The notes: generated by a model from the sequence alone, not told the origin. 64,000 bases of DNA from JANQIV01 sp050117315 (GCA_050117315.1 JASFMY010000003.1:51587-115586), one strand, 5' to 3'. Positions 53,369 through 61,878 are shown, counted from the first letter of the stretch. Numbers and translations are program-made.

Positions 53369-55248
53369 TGATAGATAACCCGACTAAACATAACGATTTT
53401 CTTCCCGGCGGTGAATCGTTTAATTCCATCGATGAGTTTAAAAATCTAAGAGAACTGCCTGACACCAAGCCGCTTGTTATGGTTGATGCACGCGGTACAA
53501 TAGAGTATGCAAATAATGCATTTAAGAACTTGTTTTCCCTGGGAGAAGGGGAAAACTTTGATGCTTTTAATTCCGAACCTGATATAGTTTCCTTAATACA
53601 AAACCTTATTAACAACAACTACCAAAGTTTTCATTTCGATTTGTTCTTACTCGATGCGGCAAGTTTTGAGAATTCCAGCTTTTATGTGGATATAGATAGA
53701 ATATTAATTAAAGGCAGCCAGTTTTTTGTAATGCTCCTTAGTTCCCATTTTGAAAGAAAAAAACTTGAAGATAGAATTAATAATCTTCATAATGCCCTGG
53801 AATACGGGGATGTATCTGTTATAATAACAGATGAGAACGGGATAATTAATTATTCATCGAAACCTTTTGAGACTATTTTATCAACGGGAATTGAACAGCT
53901 TTATAACAGGTACCTGCCCGACGTTTTTGTTGAATACTTAACCAAAGAGGAATTAGACGGTTTAAAAAAAGCAATTAACAATAAAGACGAATGGGTGAAA
54001 CTAATCTCCAATATTTCTTCCGACGGTAGTCTTTGGTTCAAAGAAATCAAATTAAACATTGTTCAAAAAGGCGATGATGAATCATACAACTTTATTTTAG
54101 TTGCACACGATATAACTAATTATATTTTAAAGACAAGGGTAATAAAAAACTCGGAACAGCGACAGAAGTCGATTATAAACAATATCTCCGACCCGCTTAT
54201 AATTATCAGGAAACAGAATAACGAGTTGATATTTGAAAGTGCAAACGAAATATTCTTCAATGCGTTTTCGGTTGGAAAGATTAAAGTGGAAAAAGTTTTG
54301 AGCAAAGCGCTGAAAGGTGATTTATACGATACCCTGATGAAAGCAATTATAAACTCCGAAATAGATAAAGAACATCATACACAGTTTAGATATAGAAATA
54401 AAAAATACAGAAGAGATTACATTGGTAAAATTACTTATACGGACGACCCTTACGACAATGTACGTTTGTTTATAGTTAATTTTTCAGATATAACCGAACA
54501 GATGAAAATCCAAGAACAGCTTCAGAATGCTTATGAAAAAGAAACGAGGCTTAACAAACTTAAATCCGCTTTTATGGCAAATATCTCCCATGAAATTAGA
54601 ACACCGTTAAATGCAATAGTCGGTTATTCGGAATTGATTGAAGATGATATTGAGATGAGAGATTATGATTCAATACAGGAGAATGCAAGATATTTGAAGG
54701 ACGGTGTGAATAGGCTGCTAAACCTGGTTGAAAATATTGTTGAAGCCTCTATTATTGAGTCTGGCGAATACGAATTTGACTATGAAATATTAAATGTCAA
54801 TTCATTATTGTACCAAATTCACAAAGAAAATCTTTCCAAAACCCGCGAACTAAATATATCCTTCGATTTAAACCTGTGCGAAAAGCAGTTGAAAATAAAA
54901 GTAGATGAATTTAAGTTTTCCAAAATTTTCGACATGATAATAGACAATGCCATCAAATACAATAAGCGGGACGGTAATATTACTTTAGAGACTTTCACGG
55001 AAGACGGATATGTTATAATTGAACTATCCGACACAGGCATTGGAATTGAAAAAGACAAATTAGATAGAATACTTGAACCTTTCATACAGGAAGAAGAAGA
55101 AGGTTATAAAAGAAAATATGAAGGAGCAGGGTTAGGTTTAACAATTGCATATAAATTAACAATACTCCAAAAAGGAGAATTTAGCATTGAAAGTACACCT
55201 GATGCCGGTACAAAAGTAACAATAAAATTCGCCCGCCAAACACATTAG
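53368..55248 (+). CDS. Soluble multi-PAS sensor histidine kinase
   Basis: A 626-residue cytoplasmic kinase with three PAS-like regions (about 30-125, 140-250, 265-380), then DHp with H408 (AFMANISHEIRTPLNAIVGY) and an intact ATPase domain: N-box KIFDMIIDNAIKYNKRDG, G1 LSDTGIGIEKD, G2 GAGLGLTIAYKL. No transmembrane segment. No dedicated response regulator lies next to it; the REC-Hpt (49256) and REC-DHp (52000) proteins are possible partners. It is co-transcribed with the unknown gene upstream. Confidence 0.9.
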   Translation: MIDNPTKHNDFLPGGESFNSIDEFKNLRELPDTKPLVMVDARGTIEYANNAFKNLFSLGEGENFDAFNSEPDIVSLIQNLINNNYQSFHFDLFLLDAASFENSSFYVDIDRILIKGSQFFVMLLSSHFERKKLEDRINNLHNALEYGDVSVIITDENGIINYSSKPFETILSTGIEQLYNRYLPDVFVEYLTKEELDGLKKAINNKDEWVKLISNISSDGSLWFKEIKLNIVQKGDDESYNFILVAHDITNYILKTRVIKNSEQRQKSIINNISDPLIIIRKQNNELIFESANEIFFNAFSVGKIKVEKVLSKALKGDLYDTLMKAIINSEIDKEHHTQFRYRNKKYRRDYIGKITYTDDPYDNVRLFIVNFSDITEQMKIQEQLQNAYEKETRLNKLKSAFMANISHEIRTPLNAIVGYSELIEDDIEMRDYDSIQENARYLKDGVNRLLNLVENIVEASIIESGEYEFDYEILNVNSLLYQIHKENLSKTRELNISFDLNLCEKQLKIKVDEFKFSKIFDMIIDNAIKYNKRDGNITLETFTEDGYVIIELSDTGIGIEKDKLDRILEPFIQEEEEGYKRKYEGAGLGLTIAYKLTILQKGEFSIESTPDAGTKVTIKFARQTH

Positions 55249-55435
55249 AAAAACCCGATATTTTTTTAACATAGAGATAGTAATGCTCTAAATCCCGGAA
55301 TTCTTCATCCTCCAATACATAATCTGGGTTTACAAAATTAACACAAAAAATAATCAAGTCCCGATTGATATTTGTAGTCATTTTGGCTTATGTTTAAATA
55401 CCGGTTTAACTTTTAAGAGAAAAAAGTATTATTAT

Positions 55436-56284
55436 ATGCTTCGTAATTTACTTCTTTGGACTCTCGCTTTCATCATCACAATTACAATAGCAGTTTATCA
55501 AAGAATGACCGGTCCTACCCACCCGGTGTCGGGTTCAGTTAAAATTGATAACGAAATAATTGAATACAGGTTTTATAGAAGCCACGGCGGCAAAAGCGAT
55601 CATCAAGTTGTTTTGGTAACGGGTAAGGCAAGCTTTAACGCTGTGCTTTTTTGGAAAAGATTTAAGACAAATGATGAGTTCACTTCCGTTAGATTTTTTA
55701 CAAGAGGGGACTCACTGGTTGCGGTTCTTCCCCACCAGCCTCCTGCTGGCAAACTTGAATATTTTGTAAATGTTAAATCACAGACCGGAGTAGTGAAGCT
55801 GCCTGAAAAGGAAAATATTGTAATAAGATTTAAGGGAGATGTTCCAACGTGGGTATTAATTCCTCATGTAATTACAATGTTCGGGGCAATGCTGCTTTCA
55901 ACAAGAACGGGTTTGGAATATTTTAGCAAAAAGAATAACTTTAAAATATTAACTTATTCGACTTTAATGTTTCTGTTTATCGGGGGATTAATTCTCGGTC
56001 CTGTTGTTCAAAAGTTTGCTTTTGACGCATACTGGACGGGCTTCCCGTTCGGGCATGATTTAACCGACAACAAAACTGTCATCGCTTTTTTAATATGGCT
56101 GTTTGCATTATTTATGTATTCAAAGTCTCAAAATCCAAGGATGTGGGCTTTGATTGGCTCGGTGGGTTTAATTATAGTTTATTTAATTCCGCACAGTGTT
56201 ATGGGTTCGGAATTGGATTACAATAAAATTGACAAGCTGAATAATAAAATAGATTCATCAGCAGTAGTTAATTCAAACAAATAA
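55436..56284 (+). CDS. Unknown membrane protein next to OPT transporter
   Basis: A 282-residue protein: one N-terminal transmembrane helix, a soluble outward beta-rich domain (about 30-135, with YRFYRSHGGKSDHQVVLVTG and TGPTHPVSG), then four hydrophobic helices (about 140-250) and a polar tail. No catalytic motif recognised. It is followed after 30 bases by the OPT transporter gene, so it may assist it; this pairing is contextual. The gene lies outside the flagellar units. Confidence 0.7.
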   Translation: MLRNLLLWTLAFIITITIAVYQRMTGPTHPVSGSVKIDNEIIEYRFYRSHGGKSDHQVVLVTGKASFNAVLFWKRFKTNDEFTSVRFFTRGDSLVAVLPHQPPAGKLEYFVNVKSQTGVVKLPEKENIVIRFKGDVPTWVLIPHVITMFGAMLLSTRTGLEYFSKKNNFKILTYSTLMFLFIGGLILGPVVQKFAFDAYWTGFPFGHDLTDNKTVIAFLIWLFALFMYSKSQNPRMWALIGSVGLIIVYLIPHSVMGSELDYNKIDKLNNKIDSSAVVNSNK

Positions 56285-56314
56285 TTTACTATTAAAACAT
56301 ATTGGAGAAGATTT

Positions 56315-58300
56315 ATGAGCGAACATCATACTCCTTCAAAAATAGCCGGCTTACCGGATAATGCTTATACCGAACTTAAGCCGGGTGAAGAATATGTGCC
56401 CGTTATGTCCCCTGAAAAAGAATATCCCGAAATAAATGTATGGTCTGTTCTTTGGGGATTGGTAATGGCAATGCTGTTCTCGGCATCGGCGGCTTACCTA
56501 GGTTTAAAAATAGGGCAGGTCTTCGAAGCTGCTATTCCAATTGCAATTTTAGCCGTAGGACTTTCAACCGTTTTTCGCAGAAAAGGAGCTCTTGGCGAAA
56601 ACGTGATAATCCAGTCGATCGGCGCTACTTCAGGTACTATTGTTGCCGGTGCAATTTTCACTATCCCGGCTTTATATATTTTGGATTTGCACGTAGAATT
56701 TATCCAGGTATTTTTAGCGTCGTTACTCGGAGGCTTTCTCGGAATTTTATTTTTAGTTCCTTTCAGAAAATATTTTGTTTCGGAAATGCACGGCAAGTTT
56801 CCGTTTCCCGAAGCAACTGCAACAACCGAAGTTTTGGTAGCGGGTGAGAAAGGCGGAAAACAGGCCGTGGTATTGGTTATAAGCGGTATTATAGGTGGTG
56901 TGTACGATTTTGTTATTGCAACCTTCGGCTGGTGGAGTGAAGTTTTTACGTCGAGAATTGTTGAAGCAGGCCAGAACCTTGCGGATAATATGAAACTCGT
57001 TTTTAGGTTTAATGTAAGTTCCGCCATTCTCGGACTTGGTTTTATAATAGGTTTAAAATACACTGCGATAATTGCAGCCGGTTCGTTTGTTTCGTGGTTT
57101 GTTATTGTTCCGATATTCGGTTACCTAGGTCAGCATATCCCGGAGATAGTCGGGGCAACGGCATCAATACCTCTTAACGAGATGACAGCCGAACAAATTT
57201 TCGGAAGCTACGTTCGCCACATAGGTATCGGCGGTATTGCAATGGCAGGTTTTATCGGGATTGTTAAATCATCCGGTGTTATAAAAACTTCATTCTCTCT
57301 TGGCTTTAAAGAATTATTCGGGAAGAAAGAAGGAGACGGAAATAAATTAAGAACACAACGCGATATGCCCATGAGTATTATTGCAGGCGGAATTGCTTTG
57401 TGTGCCTTGGTAGTATTGCTATTCTTCGCTTTTGGTGTAGTTGATAATTTCCTGCATGCAATTGTAGGCCTGGTAATCGTACTTATAATTTCATTCCTTT
57501 TTACAACTGTTGCCGCAACTGCAATAGCCATAGTAGGTACAAACCCCGTATCAGGTATGACATTGATGACGCTGATTCTTTCCTCGGTTGTGCTTGTATC
57601 TGTTGGTTTGTCCGGCCCGGCAGGCATGGTATCTGCATTGATAATCGGCGGGGTTGTCTGCACAGCCCTTTCACAGGCCGGCGCGTTTATAACGGATCTA
57701 AAAATCGGTTACTGGCTGGGGTCTTCGCCTTATAAACAGGAGAGATGGAAATTTGCCGGAACCATTGTTTCCGCCGCAACGGTAGCATGGATAATAATGG
57801 TATTGAATGAAACATACGGCTTTGTTGGCGAAGGTGCTTTGGTTGCACCGCAGGCAAATGCAATGGCTGCGGTAATACAGCCGTTGATGTCAAACCAGCC
57901 TGCACCGTGGGTAATGTATATTACCGGGGCAATATTTGCTTTAATACTAACAATGATAAATGTTCCTGCCCTTGCTTTTGCTTTGGGATTATATTTACCG
58001 CTTGAGTTGAACGCTCCTTTATTAGCAGGCGGTATTATTGCCCATTTTGTGCAAAATAGATCCAAAGACGAAAAATTAAATAAAGTTAGAAGAGAAAGGG
58101 GAACACTCATTGCATCCGGCTTTATTGCCGGCGGTGCTTTGCTTGGAGTTATAAGTGCAATACTCAGGTATGCAGGCTTCAACTGGGTTGACCCGCACTG
58201 GCAGGAATCTATTAATGCAGAGATAATAGCACTATTTGCTTTCTTAGCAATTGCCGCTTATATGATCTGGGATGCTCTGCGTGCTAAGAATGAAGAATAA
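56315..58300 (+). CDS. OPT-family (oligopeptide) transporter
   Basis: A 661-residue inner-membrane protein with about 14-16 hydrophobic segments. It starts with a polar stretch (ELKPGEEYVPVMSPEKEYPEI), then WSVLWGLVMAMLFSASAAYLGLKIGQVFEAAIPIAI, the usual OPT start. Conserved blocks include MHGKFPFPEATATTEVL, GTNPVSGMTLMTLI and LPLELNAPLLAGG. OPT proteins take up peptides or metal chelates with protons; substrate cannot be read here. A hairpin terminator lies about 160 bp after the stop. Confidence 0.92.
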   Translation: MSEHHTPSKIAGLPDNAYTELKPGEEYVPVMSPEKEYPEINVWSVLWGLVMAMLFSASAAYLGLKIGQVFEAAIPIAILAVGLSTVFRRKGALGENVIIQSIGATSGTIVAGAIFTIPALYILDLHVEFIQVFLASLLGGFLGILFLVPFRKYFVSEMHGKFPFPEATATTEVLVAGEKGGKQAVVLVISGIIGGVYDFVIATFGWWSEVFTSRIVEAGQNLADNMKLVFRFNVSSAILGLGFIIGLKYTAIIAAGSFVSWFVIVPIFGYLGQHIPEIVGATASIPLNEMTAEQIFGSYVRHIGIGGIAMAGFIGIVKSSGVIKTSFSLGFKELFGKKEGDGNKLRTQRDMPMSIIAGGIALCALVVLLFFAFGVVDNFLHAIVGLVIVLIISFLFTTVAATAIAIVGTNPVSGMTLMTLILSSVVLVSVGLSGPAGMVSALIIGGVVCTALSQAGAFITDLKIGYWLGSSPYKQERWKFAGTIVSAATVAWIIMVLNETYGFVGEGALVAPQANAMAAVIQPLMSNQPAPWVMYITGAIFALILTMINVPALAFALGLYLPLELNAPLLAGGIIAHFVQNRSKDEKLNKVRRERGTLIASGFIAGGALLGVISAILRYAGFNWVDPHWQESINAEIIALFAFLAIAAYMIWDALRAKNEE

Positions 58301-58303
58301 AAT

Positions 58304-58458
58304 TATTAAAGTTTCTGCAAAATAAAAAGTCTGACATTTCGAGCGCTTTTTGCGAGAAATCTTATAAACCGGAGAAAAGAAAGATTTCTCAGTCGCACAA
58401 AACACTCCTTCGAAATGACAAAACGTTTAGATATCTAATTTTGCAGAAACTTTATTAA
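58304..58458. repeat. Inverted-repeat element A (TCATTTCGA type)
   Basis: Outer arms TTATTAAAGTTTCTGCAAAA (about 58304-58323) and its near-perfect inverse ending at 58458 bracket a second inverted pair, ACATTTCGAGCG...GAGAAATCTT against AAGATTTCTC...TTCGAAATGACA. The whole can fold as one long hairpin. Related sequence returns at about 59466-59521 and 61536-61668. Such TCATTTCGA/GAGAAATCT palindromes are dispersed repeats in this bacterial group. It holds no gene. Confidence 0.75.
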
Positions 58459-58459
58459 G

Positions 58460-58492
58460 CTCCGGGGTTTTAAGAAACCTCGGAGTTATTTT
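58460..58492 (+). terminator. Terminator downstream of OPT gene
   Basis: An 11-bp stem with one mismatch, CTCCGGGGTTT (58460-58470) against AAACCTCGGAG (58475-58485), tetraloop TAAG, followed by TTATTTT. It is GC-rich and well placed to end the OPT transcript, though a repeat element lies between. Confidence 0.65.
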
Positions 58493-58551
58493 AAGGTAAT
58501 GACATGTCACACTTGCAGCAATTGGTTTAATAGCTTCTAATATTGCAATAG

Positions 58552-58944
58552 TTACTTTTCACAAAATTTAAACAGATTTAAATAATGTTCATTTGTCCCT
58601 TTATTCTCTTCTTGTTGTTGGAAATACTGTTGAACTAGACTTCTGTACTGTTCAAGTCGCCGGAAATACTGTTGAATTAGACTTTTGTACTGTTCAAGTC
58701 GTTGGAAATACTGTTGAATTAGCTTTTTGTACTGTTCAAGTCGCTTGAAATACTGTTGAATTAGCTTTTTGTACTGTTTAACTCGCTTGAAGTACTGTTG
58801 AATTAGCTTTTTGTACTGTTTAACTCGCTTGAAGTACTGTTGAGATAGCTTTTTGTACTGTTTAACTCGCTTGAAATACTGTTGAGATAGCTTTTTGTAC
58901 TGTTTAAGCCACTGAAAATATTGTCCGGGTAGTTTTCCCCCATG
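58552..58944 (-). pseudogene. Decayed gene for a heptad-repeat coiled-coil protein
   Basis: On the minus strand one frame is open for 130 codons through the whole 42-bp repeat array and 22 codons beyond, ending with TAA at 58552. The repeat reads KRLEQYKKLIQQYF and its variants: a regular heptad of amphipathic helix. The end (NEHYLNLFKFCEK) looks like a normal C-terminus. The frame has no ATG, GTG or TTG. An ATG at 58943 is out of frame by one base within a run of five G; a sixth G would join it in frame (MGGKLPGQYFQW). It is thus a pseudogene by one indel, or a slipped-strand switch. Confidence 0.5.
58621..58925. repeat. 42-bp tandem array built from 21-bp half-units
   Basis: Seven copies of a 42-bp unit. 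The heptamer TACTGTT occurs fourteen times at exactly 21-bp spacing (58625, 58646, 58667, and so on to 58898), with a degenerate fifteenth (TATTGTC) at 58919. The two halves of each unit share TACTGTTnAAnTnGCTT, so the array grew by doubling of a 21-bp ancestor. Copies near the right end are more alike. It lies within the decayed coiled-coil gene on the minus strand. It is not a CRISPR: there are no spacers. Confidence 0.9.
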
Positions 58945-59130
58945 TTAATATTGTTGAAATAAAAGTCAGGAATAAATTATTAATAGTTCTTCGAATTTCT
59001 GATCCGCCGCTACGGATTGCCGCGGTGTTCCAAGGGCTCCAAGAGAGAGAACCGGGCTTGCGAGCCCAGCGAAGCTGAATCTGAACGCCGCACCGGCACA
59101 TGGGCGTCAACTTAACAAAAAATCTAATGA
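58945..59130. other. GC-richer non-coding stretch
   Basis: No credible gene. Bases about 58995-59105 are clearly richer in G and C than anything nearby and hold a small perfect hairpin, GGGCTTGCGAGCCC (59054-59067). Composition suggests imported or mobile-element DNA lying between the tandem array and the MITE-like element. Confidence 0.4.
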
Positions 59131-59388
59131 CCGACATTCAGGGTGTGTTGCATAACTCAATTAGGTGTTTCAATAGCAACGTGTTTTAGCACGTTGGAAA
59201 TAAGAAATCGAATAGAATCCGGGCTTTCCCGATAAAGGGATCCTTCGGATAGCCCCATTTAGAGTGCTTAAATGAGGCTTCACGGAAGTGATCCCCACGT
59301 GGAAAAGCCTATAGATTTCAGAATCTTGATAGTCCAGTGGCTGAAGCCACTGGCTATTATTAGTTACGCAACACACCCTGAATGCCGG
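59131..59388. mobile_element. MITE-like non-autonomous element with terminal inverted repeats
   Basis: Terminal repeats of 21 bp with one mismatch: left 59131-59151 (CCGACATTCAGGGTGTGTTG plus C), right 59368-59388 (inverse, ending ATGCCGG). Similarity fades inwards over about eight more bases (ATAACTCA / GTAACTAA). Inside are two perfect palindromes, CAACGTGTTTTAGCACGTTG (59178-59197) and CCAGTGGCTGAAGCCACTGG (59334-59353), and a GGGCT/AGCCC hairpin. No ORF is present. No clear target duplication is visible. Size and structure fit a miniature inverted-repeat element mobilised by a transposase encoded elsewhere. Confidence 0.65.
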
Positions 59389-59465
59389 AGCTATGTAACA
59401 CTACATTCATTTTTAAGTTGAGGTCTATGGGTATGGCGAAAGGGAGAAATCATTGACGTGAAAAA

Positions 59466-59521
59466 AGATTTCTTGCAAAAAACGCTCGAAATGACAATTT
59501 TTTCATTTTGCAGAAACTTTT
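59466..59521. repeat. Partial copy of repeat element A
   Basis: AGATTTCTTGC...CGCTCGAAATGACA followed by ATTTTGCAGAAACTTT repeats the right half of the element at 58304-58458 in the same orientation. The left half is missing or too diverged to see. It lies in the non-coding tail before the minus-strand secreted-protein gene. Confidence 0.65.
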
Positions 59522-59654
59522 ATTTATATAAAAGTTTTTATCGTTTACATCTGAAATTTCTGATTCAGTACTGTTTAGATTGGTAAAAAGAGTTTATGTC
59601 TTATATTCGTATGTTTTTAATTATAAGTTAATTAAATTCTAACCAGTGTGTAAT

Positions 59655-59691
59655 AAAATAAAGGAAACATTCTTTTAAAAAATGCTTCCTT
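59655..59691 (-). terminator. Terminator of the T9SS secreted-protein gene
   Basis: Read on the minus strand, AGGAAGCATT pairs with AATGTTTCCT (one G-T pair) around TTTTAAAAG, followed by TTATTTTATT. It begins about 40 bp after the stop codon of the secreted-protein gene. The + strand also has a T-rich run after the stem, so it may act in both directions. Confidence 0.65.
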
Positions 59692-59727
59692 CTTTTTACT
59701 TTTATCTTTTATCTTGACACTAGGAGG

Positions 59728-61485
59728 CTACTTCATCAACATCAACTTTTTAATAGAAGTAAATTCTCCGGCTTGCAGTCTGTAGATATATATTCCGCTG
59801 GCGAGATTAGAAGCATTAAATCCAACTTCATAGATACCGGCTTTTTGTGTTTCGTTGACAAGCGTTTTTACTTCTCTTCCCAATACATCATATACTTTCA
59901 ACGTTACATTTCCGGTTTCAGGTATCTGATAATTTATTGTTGTGGTAGGATTAAAAGGATTAGGGTAATTTTGGTCAAGGTTGTATTCGGTGATTGCTTC
60001 CAAGCTTACTTCTACCTCGTCGCTATATTCGTAAGCTCCGTCAAAGTCGATTTGTTTTAGTCTGTATGTAAAACTTGTGCCGCCGGTTGGGGTATCGATG
60101 TACGAATAGCTTTTGGGTGAACTAGAATTCCCGTTGCCGTTTATAAAGCCTATAGTTTTCCACACCCCCCTTGTCTCCGACATTTCCCCCTCAAGGGGGG
60201 TGTTGCGCTGTACTTGAAACCCATAATTATTTATTTCCGTGGCGGTTTGCCAGTTTAATTTTACACCTTCTTCTACTACGCTTGCTGTAAAGCCGGTTAG
60301 TTCAACGGGGAGAGCGGAATTAGAATTTTCCCTTAAATCCGGATAATTGGCTCCATCCCCACCAACTATTTGCCAAACATTAGTAAAATCCCAATCTGTA
60401 AAAGTTGATTGTGTTTTCATTTGTGTGGTTGTTTTAGCTGTTGCCCCTGTTGCAGTTGATTGGTTAGATACCTGGCTATCAAAAAAATTATTGGTGTAAG
60501 TTGGCGTACCACCATCGCTGTATAATTCACCTACAAATCCTTTATCAGTTTCACTACCACAATTAACGTTTCCAATACTATAGCAATTTTCAATTGTCAA
60601 ATCTCCTACTTCCTCTTCCCCAAATTCTTCCTCTTTATTAATGTTAACATATCCTATAAAAGCGCCAAAGGAGGTATATGTACCGGAACTGCGAGTTACA
60701 TCCCCCAGGCTATAACAATTTGATAAAATTTCCGTATCTGAGGAATATATATAGATATTGCCAATAAGGCCTCCTGTATTCCTTACGCCGGAAACATTCC
60801 CTGTGCTGTAACATTCAGATGGAGGTTCAACTGTAGAGCCAATAAGACCTCCAATTGCATCGGAGGTGCCTGATACATCTGCACCACTGAAACATTTAGA
60901 AATACTTGATGTTGATTGGTTATTATTATACCCAAATAATCCACCAACTATGCTATATCCTGAAACATTCCCATCTATGACGTAGCAATTCTCTATTGTG
61001 CCTGTCATTCTTCCGGCAATTCCACCAACACAGCTATAACCAGTAATATCCACGTTTTCCATTACAATATTGCTTAACGAGCCAGGAGAGGAATACGGAT
61101 AAACCATTCCAAAAAAACCGACATAATTATCATCGGGTCTGTTAATATATAAGTTAGTGATTTTATACCCATTTCCATCATAACTTCCTTTAAAATAGTT
61201 ATCTATACTATTCCCAACAGGCGAAAAGCCTTCGGTTCCGCTTCCATCAGCACTGCCGTCATCATCCCAGTCAACTAAAGTTTCATCTGCATTAAAAGTG
61301 ATATCCGCTGTTTGAATAAAATATGCACTCCAATCACCAGAGGTTGTTGATAATTCAATAAGGTCATCAGTTGTAGCAATTTGATACGGACTTCCGGACG
61401 TTCCGCTTCCGCCGGAATAAGTTCCGGAAAAAGTAAAATTGCTAGTTATAATAATAATTAAGAAAATTGTCAGATTTTTTTTCAT
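59728..61485 (-). CDS. T9SS-secreted protein with GLUG repeats
   Basis: A 585-residue exported protein. It has a signal peptide (1-20), a region with about six GLUG-type repeats (120-325; each has GGLFG/GGLIG, then a CYS-x-GN turn such as CYSTGNVSG), a linking beta domain (392-495, ALPVELTGFTASVVEEGVKL) and a C-terminal type IX sorting domain (503-585: LDQNYPNPFNPTTTINYQIP ending IKKLMLMK). The sorting domain directs it through the outer membrane by T9SS and is normally removed. Residues 428-442 are encoded by a palindromic insert. Function probably adhesion or surface binding; not established. Confidence 0.88.
   Translation of the reverse strand: MKKNLTIFLIIIITSNFTFSGTYSGGSGTSGSPYQIATTDDLIELSTTSGDWSAYFIQTADITFNADETLVDWDDDGSADGSGTEGFSPVGNSIDNYFKGSYDGNGYKITNLYINRPDDNYVGFFGMVYPYSSPGSLSNIVMENVDITGYSCVGGIAGRMTGTIENCYVIDGNVSGYSIVGGLFGYNNNQSTSSISKCFSGADVSGTSDAIGGLIGSTVEPPSECYSTGNVSGVRNTGGLIGNIYIYSSDTEILSNCYSLGDVTRSSGTYTSFGAFIGYVNINKEEEFGEEEVGDLTIENCYSIGNVNCGSETDKGFVGELYSDGGTPTYTNNFFDSQVSNQSTATGATAKTTTQMKTQSTFTDWDFTNVWQIVGGDGANYPDLRENSNSALPVELTGFTASVVEEGVKLNWQTATEINNYGFQVQRNTPLEGEMSETRGVWKTIGFINGNGNSSSPKSYSYIDTPTGGTSFTYRLKQIDFDGAYEYSDEVEVSLEAITEYNLDQNYPNPFNPTTTINYQIPETGNVTLKVYDVLGREVKTLVNETQKAGIYEVGFNASNLASGIYIYRLQAGEFTSIKKLMLMK
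60160..60204. repeat. In-frame palindromic insert within the secreted-protein gene
   Basis: Perfect 12-bp inverted repeat, ACACCCCCCTTG (60162-60173) and CAAGGGGGGTGT (60192-60203), with an 18-bp centre. It encodes 15 residues (NTPLEGEMSETRGVW) where this domain usually has a short turn before KTIGF. Its C/G runs differ sharply from the surrounding AT-rich gene. The size keeps the reading frame. It looks like a dispersed palindromic element that landed in coding DNA. Confidence 0.7.
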
Positions 61486-61838
61486 ATTTTCCCTCGTCAG
61501 ATTGTTATTTTGTTTTTTTATGTTATAATATTTTGAATTATCATTTCGATCCAGACTCGCCGGGAGAGAAATCTTTATGTGGTTTTATTAGGTTAAACCA
61601 AGCTCAAGATATCCCGCCAAAAAGATAGGGGCAGGCTCCACACAAAACGTTTGTCGATATGACAATTTTTGTAATTACCGATTATATTAATATCTATTTC
61701 ACACAACGAGTAATACACTATGCTTCAAAACTAAAACGTGGGCGGATTTAGTTATAATAATCGATTTATTAGGTATAAATTAAATAAAGGAAAGCACTTT
61801 TCACCTACTACAAATCTACGCAAATAGCTAAAAACGGG
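61486..61838. repeat. Non-coding gap holding a third TCATTTCGA-type element
   Basis: No gene. At 61536-61668 AATTATCATTTCGA faces the imperfect inverse TCGATATGACAATT, with GAGAAATCTTTATGTGG inside. This is a diverged relative of the repeats at 58304 and 59466. The first 50 bases after the secreted-protein start (on its upstream side) are AT-rich and should hold that gene's promoter, which I cannot define. Confidence 0.5.
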
Positions 61839-61857
61839 ACAAAATTAAAGATTTTGT
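61830..61857 (-). terminator. Possible terminator of the TPR/LuxR-like gene
   Basis: On the minus strand ACAAAAT pairs with ATTTTGT around CTTTA, followed by CCCGTTTTTAG. The stem is short and made only of weak pairs except two, so confidence is low. Position, about 20 bp after the stop, is right. Confidence 0.4.
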
Positions 61858-61878
61858 ATCAACAACTATAAAAAGGTT

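Noticed and set aside
55181..55381. Minus-strand 66-residue frame between the PAS kinase and the next gene
   Set aside because: Its first 40 residues look protein-like, but it runs into the 3' end of the kinase gene antisense and has no ribosome site. It might be a remnant, but I cannot support it.
56494..58182. Long minus-strand open frames across the OPT gene
   Set aside because: They are antisense shadows caused by the codon use of a hydrophobic protein; the products have no family features.
58621..58925. CRISPR array
   Set aside because: Units are directly adjacent 42-bp copies with no unique spacers and no cas genes nearby.
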